A stretch of 11,605 bases of DNA. Source: Haloferacaceae archaeon. Lineage in GTDB: Archaea; Halobacteriota; Halobacteria; Halobacteriales; Haloferacaceae. This document shows positions 6,830 to 11,605 of this stretch, piece after piece; position 1 is the first letter of the stretch, and every line of letters starts with the position of its first letter. The stretch covers positions 1-11,605 of the forward strand of contig PWFE01000092.1 in NCBI GenBank assembly GCA_003554115.1, given 5' to 3'. Position numbers and translations under genes: made by a program. Below the pieces are notes generated by a model. That model had not been told where the DNA came from. It ran no database searches and saw only the letters and a program-made list of their open reading frames with translations.

Positions 6830-7776
6830 TGGTCCGCTCGAAACAACTCGACGGCCGGCCTGTCCGGCAGCGCGTTCATTGCGCCGGGTTCAGTCGTCGA
6901 CAACCCGGCGACGGCGTTGGCGAACGCGAGCGTCTCGTCAGGACCGTTGCCGTCGGCCAACGCAGCGACTGCGCCGGCCAGAAAACCGTCGCCAGCGCCC
7001 GTCGTGTCGACGACGCTGTCGAGTTCGTAGCCCGGATGTGTCCACTCGCCGACGCCCCACGGTGAGGCCGGTCCTCCAACCGCCCGGACGCCGGATTTGC
7101 CTTCGGTCAGCAAGACGAGTTGTGGGCCGTACTCTCGAAGTCGGTCGACGAACTCGCCGTCAGTCGAAATCGCGGTCGGCTCGAAATCCTCTTTTGTGGC
7201 TTTTAGGACGTCTGTCCGGCGGAGCATGCGTTCGATTGTAAACGTCATGTCGTCTGTCCGCCACAGCTCCGGACGGGTGTTCGGATCGAACACGATCCCA
7301 CAGCCGGCCTCGCGTGCGCGCTCGACTAACTCGAACGTAGCCGACCGCGATGGTTCGGCCGACAGCGTCACCCCGCCGACAACAAGCCAGTCGAGACGCT
7401 GTAAGGTTGCGGTGTCGACGACGTCTGTTTCAAGCACCGTATCGGCTGTCCGCTCGCGGTGGAAGCTGAACGACCGGTCTGCGTCGGCACCGTGGCTGAC
7501 GAACGCGAGTGCGGTTGGGTTGTCCGCGTATGTGATGTACTTCTCGGGAATCTCCTCCCCGGCCAGCGTCTCGGCCAGCACCTCGCCGAATGGATCGGTC
7601 GACAGCGTCGTACACAGCCACGGTGTCTCGCCGAGTCGCGCCAGCCCAACGGCGACGTTTGTGGGTGCCCCACCCGGTCGACGGTGGAACGTCTCGACGG
7701 CCGAAATCGGGCCGGTGTCGTCTGGAATGAAATCGATCAACGCTTCGCCAGCAACCAGAACCGACCGGTCAGTCAT
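6826..7776 (-). CDS. PfkB-family sugar kinase, probable fructokinase
   Basis: A ribokinase-fold kinase of 316 residues that most likely makes fructose 6-phosphate from fructose and ATP. The first PfkB signature lies at GGAPTNVAVGLARLG (35-49). The second is DTTGAGDGFLAG at 257-268, with catalytic base D263 and the anion hole GAGD. The start at 7776 (MTDRSVLVAGEALIDF) puts the first beta strand where the family has it, and GGAGGG lies about 10 bases upstream. An in-frame ATG at 7830 would add 18 residues of low-complexity sequence without a ribosome binding site. The gene overlaps the GH68 gene by four bases. Fructose is the expected substrate because of the sucrose-cleaving partner; gluconate or KDG kinase would be the alternative for this fold. 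Confidence 0.9.
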   Translation of the reverse strand: MTDRSVLVAGEALIDFIPDDTGPISAVETFHRRPGGAPTNVAVGLARLGETPWLCTTLSTDPFGEVLAETLAGEEIPEKYITYADNPTALAFVSHGADADRSFSFHRERTADTVLETDVVDTATLQRLDWLVVGGVTLSAEPSRSATFELVERAREAGCGIVFDPNTRPELWRTDDMTFTIERMLRRTDVLKATKEDFEPTAISTDGEFVDRLREYGPQLVLLTEGKSGVRAVGGPASPWGVGEWTHPGYELDSVVDTTGAGDGFLAGAVAALADGNGPDETLAFANAVAGLSTTEPGAMNALPDRPAVELFRADQ

Positions 7777-7924
7777 CGCGTCGGTACCCTCCGTTCGAGT
7801 TTTGTTCCGCCCTGCGACCGGTTTGGTCATCTGTCTGTTGTCGGCCTGCCCACCAGCCGCTGGTCGGCTCGCTGGCTGTCAGTCGCTGTCTGTGTGGTCT
7901 CTCAGTGGTCGACTCGTCTTCCAT
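7769..7924 (-). CDS. Possible 51-residue leader ORF of the sugar operon
   Basis: An ATG at 7924 lies about 3 bases after the transcription start predicted from the TATA box at 7951-7956. It opens a 51-codon frame (MEDESTTERPHRQR...) whose TGA at 7771-7769 overlaps the first codons of the kinase gene in another frame. The peptide is hydrophilic, rich in Arg, Gln and Thr, and has no Lys. No family is recognised. It could be a translated leader that couples to the kinase, or only an untranslated leader of about 150 nt. Confidence 0.3.
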   Translation of the reverse strand: MEDESTTERPHRQRLTASEPTSGWWAGRQQTDDQTGRRAEQNSNGGYRRDD

Positions 7925-7950
7925 GTTATTCGAAACTCTATCATGGTTGA

Positions 7951-7956
7951 TTATAA
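7951..7956 (-). promoter_or_regulatory. TATA box of the fructokinase-GH68 operon
   Basis: TTATAA, read on the minus strand as CTTATAATC, predicts transcription start near 7927. It separates the sugar operon from the trmB-family gene upstream. Confidence 0.6.
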
Positions 7957-7968
7957 GAGTAACTAGTA

Positions 7969-7990
7969 TACAACGAGTGTTGTAAACACT
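7969..7990. promoter_or_regulatory. Composite palindrome, probable operator of the sugar operon
   Basis: TACAACGAGTGTTGTA (7969-7984) is an inverted repeat with perfect 6-bp arms. A second one, AGTGTT-GTA-AACACT (7976-7990), overlaps it. The pair lies 13 bp upstream of the TATA box, where an archaeal activator would bind. The first palindrome is 16 bp with TAC and GTA ends, the same frame as the TrmB-type sites at 9101 and 9747, though its inner bases differ. The second could also be a small hairpin at the 3' end of the trmB-family transcript. Confidence 0.5.
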
Positions 7991-8011
7991 TCTCGATTCA
8001 GTGTGGTCGAA

Positions 8012-9100
8012 TCAGTTCGCTCGGTCGAGCCCAACCGGTTCATCGGCATCCTCGATGATAACGCGGGTCGCTTCAATATCCTCGATAATCGCCCCCCAAC
8101 CGCCGACGCTGCGTTCGGTGCCGTCTACCTCGACGTACAGTGTCGCCTGTCCCGCCACCAGCGAGGGGTTCGACGCGTCCGTCGCACTCGTGGCAAGTTC
8201 GGTATCGGTTATCGTCCCAGTACACGCCACCGACTGGCCCGTCTCGGTGTCGTAGCCTTCAATGCTGACCGCCAGCGAGACGCCAGCTTCGACTAGCGGG
8301 CCAATGTCTGCGACGAGCTGGCGAATGTCGACGTATTCGGCGGGTAACTCGTTGCTGAGCTCCGAATACAGCGTCTCGCAGTGTTCCCACAGCGCGGCCA
8401 AAAAGTACCAGTGAAACACGTAGCTGTGGGTACGGTCATCGACCAACACGCCGTACTGGTCGACCGCATCAGGGTGGTGGAAAAAGCAGGTCTTCTCGCG
8501 GTCGACGAGTGCGACGAACGGTGCGGGCAGCCGGCGATACCGTGCTTCGCGGCAGCGTCCTTCGAATTCCTCGGCGGCCGGTGGCTCCCCGCCGTTTTCG
8601 GTGTGGACCGACAGATGGACCGCTACTCCGCGGTCGTGGGCAGCCTCAAGCGCATCGCTGAGCTGGTCGAGTTCGTCCATACTGGCCGACAGATGGATCT
8701 GGTGTGTCGACCCCTCGATGAACTGTCGGGTTCGGTCCAATACGGTTTCGAGCCGCTTGACGATGCTGACGTTGTTGTGTTTCAACTCGGGTTGTTCCCA
8801 CCGAGTTTCAATCTCTTCGGCGGCAGCCTCGAACTGGCTGGCCCGCCCGCGGAGATCAGCCAACACGTCGGCCGGGTCGTGTGCGCGGGCCTGCAAGGTG
8901 TCTTGTTCGTACGTTTCGACATACCCGCGGTCGGCCAACGAGCGCAACACGTCGTAGATTCGCGGCCCCGGCACCCCGCTTTTGTCGGCGACCTCGGTTG
9001 CCGATGCAGTCCCCACCTCCAGCAACGTCGCGTACACCTCGGATTCGTACGGTGACAGCCCCGACTCCTCCAAGACGGTTGTGAACGTTTCGGTATCCAT
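8012..9100 (-). CDS. TrmB-family sugar-responsive transcriptional regulator
   Basis: A 362-residue DNA-binding regulator of the TrmB type. Residues about 8-75 are a winged helix (LSPYESEVYATLLEVGTASATEVADKSGVPGPRIYDVLRSLADRGYV in part), with the recognition helix around 45-57. A coiled-coil-like stretch at about 78-105 would give the dimer. Residues 110-235 form the PLD-like middle domain. From about 250 on comes the C-terminal sugar-binding domain found in full-length TrmB proteins. The ATG at 9100 is the only fitting start. The gene lies directly upstream of the fructokinase-GH68 operon on the same strand, separated by a new promoter, so sucrose or a product is the likely ligand. A TrmB-type site abuts its start codon, which suggests autoregulation. 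Paralogues are common in haloarchaea, so the symbol trmB is not assigned. Confidence 0.9.
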   Translation of the reverse strand: MDTETFTTVLEESGLSPYESEVYATLLEVGTASATEVADKSGVPGPRIYDVLRSLADRGYVETYEQDTLQARAHDPADVLADLRGRASQFEAAAEEIETRWEQPELKHNNVSIVKRLETVLDRTRQFIEGSTHQIHLSASMDELDQLSDALEAAHDRGVAVHLSVHTENGGEPPAAEEFEGRCREARYRRLPAPFVALVDREKTCFFHHPDAVDQYGVLVDDRTHSYVFHWYFLAALWEHCETLYSELSNELPAEYVDIRQLVADIGPLVEAGVSLAVSIEGYDTETGQSVACTGTITDTELATSATDASNPSLVAGQATLYVEVDGTERSVGGWGAIIEDIEATRVIIEDADEPVGLDRAN

Positions 9101-9116
9101 TACTCACCGCATAGTA
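9101..9116 (-). promoter_or_regulatory. TrmB-type operator next to the regulator's own start
   Basis: On the minus strand it reads TACTATGCGGTGAGTA, an exact fit to TACT-N7-GAGTA, the motif I recall for Halobacterium salinarum TrmB. It ends one base before the ATG at 9100 and lies downstream of the weak TATA-like element near 9128. That is the position expected for repression, here autorepression. Confidence 0.6.
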
Positions 9117-9122
9117 ACCGGT

Positions 9123-9127
9123 CCTCC
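9123..9127 (-). promoter_or_regulatory. GGAGG upstream of the TrmB-family gene
   Basis: GGAGG lies 22 bases from the ATG at 9100, too far for it. It is 10 bases from an ATG at 9112 that opens only ATG-CGG-TGA. The CTTTAGG containing it may instead be the TATA-like element of a leaderless promoter. Confidence 0.3.
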
Positions 9128-9148
9128 TAAAGCGTTCGTCACGCAGCC

Positions 9149-9163
9149 AGCAGCCGCGCTGCT
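9149..9163. repeat. GC-rich inverted repeat between uspA-like and TrmB-family genes
   Basis: AGCAGC-CGC-GCTGCT has perfect 6-bp arms with a 3-base loop. It lies 31 bp after the stop of the universal stress gene and about 50 bp before the TrmB-family start. No T-tract follows on the minus strand. It may protect the 3' end of the stress transcript or act as an upstream site. Confidence 0.4.
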
Positions 9164-9194
9164 CTCAGGACGGCAGTGGTCCGTGTGGTTCGTC

Positions 9195-9653
9195 CTACTC
9201 GGTTCGGACGAACGTCACCGGGTAGGCGGCGGCTAACATCAGTGTCTGTGCGGTTGAGCCGAAAACCGCCTTTCCCGCGGGAGTCCGTTCTCGACCGCCG
9301 ACAATCGCGAGATCGACGTCGTGGTGTTCACCGAGTTCTGCCAGCAGTTCGCCCTCGTCGCTGCCGTTGCCTCGTCGGGCTCGAATCTCGTGTTTGATCC
9401 CCGCCCCGGTCAACTGCTCGGTGAGTCGACGGACGCCGACCGCCCGCTCGGCAACGACATCGGGGGTAACCTCGCTGTCAGGGTCGAACTTGAGGCGCTC
9501 GCGGGCTGTGTCGTACTCGCCGTTCGAAAAGACGTAGCCAACGATAACCGTCGCGCCGGCTGGCTCCGCGATGTCGACTGCCGTTCGGGCGAGTTGTTTG
9601 ATGGCTTCGTCGTCCTCGTTTTCGACGGCCACGAGAACTGTGTCGAGACTCAT
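9195..9653 (-). CDS. Universal stress protein, UspA family
   Basis: A single Usp domain of 152 residues with the Rossmann-like fold. The first strand VLVAVENEDDEA (6-17) holds the usual Asp/Glu after the strand. The ATP-loop region at 119-133 reads GGRERTPAGKAVFGS. This keeps the first Gly and the final G132-S133 of the G-2x-G-9x-G(S/T) motif, but the second Gly is E122, so ATP binding is uncertain. The domain ends with the strand PVTFVRTE. It acts in the cytoplasm, probably as a dimer. It is divergent from the NUP-family gene and shares with it a TrmB-type site at 9743-9766. The start at 9653 gives the normal N-terminus. Its specific role is unknown. Confidence 0.9.
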   Translation of the reverse strand: MSLDTVLVAVENEDDEAIKQLARTAVDIAEPAGATVIVGYVFSNGEYDTARERLKFDPDSEVTPDVVAERAVGVRRLTEQLTGAGIKHEIRARRGNGSDEGELLAELGEHHDVDLAIVGGRERTPAGKAVFGSTAQTLMLAAAYPVTFVRTE

Positions 9654-9742
9654 CGCTGGCCTCTCGTTGCCCGGCTGGTTACTCTTTCATGCTTCTCGCG
9701 TTGCGTCGTGCCCATACATCTGCTTTCGGCACGCCACACAAA

Positions 9743-9766
9743 TATTTACTGAAAATCGAGTAAATA
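9743..9766. promoter_or_regulatory. Shared operator with two divergent TATA-like elements
   Basis: TATTTACT and AGTAAATA are perfect 8-bp inverted arms around 8 bases. The core TACTGAAAATCGAGTA (9747-9762) is an exact TACT-N7-GAGTA match. The outer arms are themselves TATA-like: GTAAATAC on the plus strand predicts a start near 9790 for the NUP-family gene, and TAAATATT on the minus strand predicts one near 9719 for the stress gene. A bound TrmB-type dimer would cover both promoters. Confidence 0.6.
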
Positions 9767-9826
9767 CTTCATCATCGTTCCTGACGGCGTCGACGGACTC
9801 TTTTGAGCACCGATCCCAGCGTCGAC

Positions 9827-10666
9827 ATGACCATTTCGCCTGCTGTCGTGGTGCTGCCAGCGTTCACCGAGACTGAGTACACTTGTGACGCCTCGGAAGT
9901 CGCCCCATGGCTCGACGCCTACAGTTTCGACCAGCAGCTCGCCATTGCTGGCTCGACCCACCCGGTTCGCCACACAACCGACCCCAATCTGCTGCTCGCG
10001 CCGACCGGGATCGGAAAAAGCGCGGCGGCAACAACCGTTGGCGCACTCGCCGCCAGCGAGCAGATTGACCTCTCTGCGTCGACGATCATCACCGTCGGCA
10101 TCGCTGGCTGTCGACCGGCTGCGGGCACGCTTGGGTCGGTGTTTGTGGCCGACCACATCGTCGACTGGGATATCAAACTCCGCACTGGCGAGTCAATCCA
10201 GCCAATGCAGTGGCTCACCAACGAATACGTCTGGGAACTCAACGTCGACCTCGTTGAGCGCGCTATCTCGGCTAGCCGTGGTATCGAGTTGGCTGACAGC
10301 AACCGCGCAGCAACAATCCGCGAACAGTACGACGACAACCGCCAACCCACGGTCGACGTCGGACCAACGGTCTGTGGAGACGAGGTGTACCACGGCTCGG
10401 TCACCGCCGCACAGGTCGACGAGCTGTGTCGATCCTACAGCATCGCGGGATTCGCCACAACAGAGATGGAAGACGCCGGCACTGCCACGGCGCTCGAACG
10501 GTTCGGTTTGCTCGATCAGTATATAAGTGTCCGCGCGGCGGCCAACTTCGACCGCGAACCGCCGGGTGGTGATCCAACCGAAAGCATCAAACAAGACGTG
10601 TTCGATCTCGGTATCGAAAACGCGTTTCGAGTTGGACGGACACTGGTCGACGAGTTCACGAGTTAA
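9827..10666 (+). CDS. NUP-family protein (purine nucleoside permease/phosphorylase-like)
   Basis: 279 residues of the family named purine nucleoside permease (NUP), whose fold is that of nucleoside phosphorylases. Diagnostic blocks are LLLAPTGIGKSAAATT (55-70), GIAGCRPAAGTLGS (91-104) followed by VADHIVDWD, the TTEMEDAGT segment (211-219, like the purine-binding ME motif of phosphorylases) and RAAANFDREPPG (236-247). It has no signal peptide and no membrane helices, so transport is unlikely. I infer an intracellular nucleoside-binding or nucleoside-cleaving enzyme for purine salvage. The ATG at 9827 is preferred. A TTG at 9803 would add eight residues and lies 13 bases after the predicted transcription start. 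It converges on purO with a gap of only 27 bp. Substrate and activity are unproven. Confidence 0.82.
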   Translation: MTISPAVVVLPAFTETEYTCDASEVAPWLDAYSFDQQLAIAGSTHPVRHTTDPNLLLAPTGIGKSAAATTVGALAASEQIDLSASTIITVGIAGCRPAAGTLGSVFVADHIVDWDIKLRTGESIQPMQWLTNEYVWELNVDLVERAISASRGIELADSNRAATIREQYDDNRQPTVDVGPTVCGDEVYHGSVTAAQVDELCRSYSIAGFATTEMEDAGTATALERFGLLDQYISVRAAANFDREPPGGDPTESIKQDVFDLGIENAFRVGRTLVDEFTS

Positions 10667-10693
10667 ACGCCGCCTACTGCCGTTATAAACCGA

Positions 10694-11287
10694 CTACTCG
10701 CCGTTTTCGATGGCGTACGTCACGCCGTCGCTGTCGACTGTTAGGCCGGCTGCACAGACTGCATGTTCGTACTCGGCCTCGTAGACGGCGGTTGCGGCTT
10801 CGGCCGCCTCCGCAACATCGAACTCATAGCTCGTCGGGCTGTTTTCTTCGTAGGTCGCCACAAGTGTCGGCTCATCGACTGCCTCGACAAGGAGTGCGTC
10901 ATGCCGCACCGTGCCGATGTAGGCCTCGTCGTTACCGACGACACCGGCGATTCGGGGTGTGTTGTAGTCGTCCTTCTCATAGTCGAGTGCGAGCAGGCTC
11001 GCTGCCAGCGCGTCCCGCGGTGGATACCCCAGTTCGAGCTTTTCGGCAATAGGATCGACATGCGAGCCGTTGCCGACGACCGCGACATCGCCGTCGGTAG
11101 CTGGACCCTCAACTGTCCGAACGCAGTTGTACGACACGTAGGGATTGTCAGTTTCGGGTGCGTCGGCGGTCGGCCCAACGGTCAGCAGACTCTCGCGGTC
11201 AGTGATTTGGCGGTTCGGGAATGATCGCGAAGAGACGCGGTAGGCACCGACTCCTGGGCCGACAACGATGAAACGTCCGATGTACAT
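10694..11287 (-). CDS. purO: IMP cyclohydrolase, archaeal PurO
   Basis: Closes the ring of FAICAR to give IMP and water, the last step of de novo purine synthesis. Archaea use this stand-alone enzyme instead of the C-terminal half of bacterial PurH. The 197-residue length is normal. The N-terminus [12 protein letters not shown] is typical, and conserved blocks include [12 protein letters not shown] (17-28), [12 protein letters not shown] near 48-59 and [13 protein letters not shown] near 72-84. No targeting signal is present. The ATG at 11287 lies about 28 bp after a TATTAG box, so the mRNA should be nearly leaderless. The gene is monocistronic and convergent with the NUP-family gene. That places a de novo and a likely salvage gene of purine metabolism side by side. 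Confidence 0.93.
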   Translation of the reverse strand: MYIGRFIVVGPGVGAYRVSSRSFPNRQITDRESLLTVGPTADAPETDNPYVSYNCVRTVEGPATDGDVAVVGNGSHVDPIAEKLELGYPPRDALAASLLALDYEKDDYNTPRIAGVVGNDEAYIGTVRHDALLVEAVDEPTLVATYEENSPTSYEFDVAEAAEAATAVYEAEYEHAVCAAGLTVDSDGVTYAIENGE

Positions 11288-11311
11288 ACACTGTGTGTGG
11301 CCCGTTGCGGC

Positions 11312-11319
11312 CTAATAGG
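11312..11319 (-). promoter_or_regulatory. purO: TATA box of purO
   Basis: CCTATTAG on the minus strand is centred near 11316 and predicts a transcript starting about 3 bases before the ATG at 11287. Confidence 0.5.
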
Positions 11320-11337
11320 TGCTGATTCGGCTCTCGT

Positions 11338-11402
11338 CTGTGGGTTCGACCCGTGGGTCGGCGACACAGTCGACGCCCGAACCGACACGGTTTTGTGAAC
11401 CG
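11338..11402. repeat. Nested inverted repeats between purO and tRNA-Gln
   Basis: CGACCC-GT-GGGTCG (11347-11360) has perfect 6-bp arms and is enclosed by CTGTG (11338-11342) and CACAG (11365-11369). A second hairpin, CGGTT-TTGTG-AACCG (11388-11402), follows just before the tRNA, where its promoter should be. Together they fill the divergent gap. They may be operators or a structured leader. No T-tract suggests termination. Confidence 0.4.
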
Positions 11403-11423
11403 ACCCACTCCCTTCGAATACGC

Positions 11424-11496
11424 AGTTCCATGGGGTAGTGGCCAATCCTGTTGCCTTCTGGGGGCAACGACCCAGGTTCGAATCCTGGTGGAACTA
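11424..11496 (+). tRNA. tRNA-Gln (anticodon CTG)
   Basis: A 73-base cloverleaf. The acceptor stem AGTTCCA pairs fully with TGGAACT, and the discriminator base is A. The D arm carries AGTGG. The anticodon stem TTGCC/GGCAA holds the loop TTCTGGG, giving anticodon CTG, which reads CAG. The T arm is CCAGG-TTCGAAT-CCTGG with five pairs. CCA is not encoded and no intron is present. In haloarchaea this tRNA is charged with Glu and then amidated by GatDE. T-rich ACTTTCTTT follows and probably ends the transcript. Confidence 0.96.
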
Positions 11497-11566
11497 TGAC
11501 TTTCTTTCACCGCTATCGAACAAATCTCCAGCCGAAACATGGGGGTTTGTCCCGCATCCCAAAGCC

Positions 11567-11605
11567 CTACGTTTCGACTGCAAGTAGCGCGACTCGTTCG
11601 AGTAC
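11567..11605 (-). CDS. Possible C-terminal end of a gene entering from the right
   Basis: On the minus strand an open frame reads VLERVALLAVET and stops with TAG at 11567. Codon choice and composition suit a haloarchaeal protein end. Only 12 codons are visible, so it may be chance and no family can be named. Confidence 0.2.
   Translation of the reverse strand, partial: VLERVALLAVET

Noticed and set aside
7097..7966. 289-codon plus-strand frame across the fructokinase gene
   Set aside because: Ser/Arg/Val-rich antisense shadow of a gene with both PfkB signatures. GC-rich haloarchaeal genes often leave such frames open.
11424..11605. Integration site of a mobile element at the tRNA-Gln 3' end
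   Set aside because: No repeat of the tRNA 3' end and no integrase are present in the remaining 110 bp.
1..11605. CRISPR array, insertion sequence, toxin-antitoxin or defence genes
   Set aside because: No regularly spaced repeats, transposase motifs or defence families were seen. All sizeable genes are housekeeping or sugar-metabolism genes.

Overview
The window is chromosomal DNA of a haloarchaeon (class Halobacteria). The proteins are acidic and Asp/Glu-rich. Promoters are TATA-like, often close to the start codon, and several families are archaeal: PurO, DUF2073/OapB, TrmB and haloarchaeal UspA. Gene order at the left end (an origin recognition box, then oapA-oapB-oapC, then lysC) is that of the main replication origin of haloarchaea. 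I cannot name the genus.

Region by region. 1-435 is the oapA-side part of a replication origin. It has a near-canonical origin recognition box with G-string (66-95), a CTAG-rich AT-rich edge (6-25) and three 18-bp tandem repeats (203-256). The expected orc1/cdc6 gene would lie off the left edge. 436-2162 is a tight operon of OapA (Era-like GTPase), OapB (DUF2073) and OapC (zinc ribbon). 2163-2474 is noncoding, with a 75-bp degenerate pentanucleotide repeat and a possible 32-codon leader ORF. 2475-3653 is aspartate kinase (lysC). It is convergent with a MscS-type channel gene (3808-4713, minus), and each has a hairpin plus T-tract at its 3' end.

4775-7924 is a minus-strand sugar operon, transcribed right to left: a possible short leader ORF, a PfkB-type fructokinase, a GH68 levansucrase/sucrase without signal peptide, and a YfcE-like metallophosphoesterase. 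Upstream sits a TrmB-family sugar regulator (8012-9100). I infer that cytoplasmic GH68 splits sucrose, fructokinase phosphorylates the fructose, and TrmB senses the sugar. No transporter is visible in the window.

9195-10666 is a divergent pair: a universal stress protein (minus) and a nucleoside-phosphorylase-like NUP-family protein (plus). Convergent with the latter is purO, archaeal IMP cyclohydrolase (10694-11287, minus). tRNA-Gln(CTG) follows at 11424-11496.

The most interesting signal is regulatory. Two exact matches to the pattern TACT-N7-GAGTA, which I recall as the published Halobacterium TrmB site, occur only 650 bp apart. One abuts the start codon of the TrmB gene. The other sits between the divergent uspA/NUP promoters. 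A related 16-bp palindrome lies just upstream of the TATA box of the sugar operon. This suggests one local regulon joining sucrose use, a stress protein and purine salvage.
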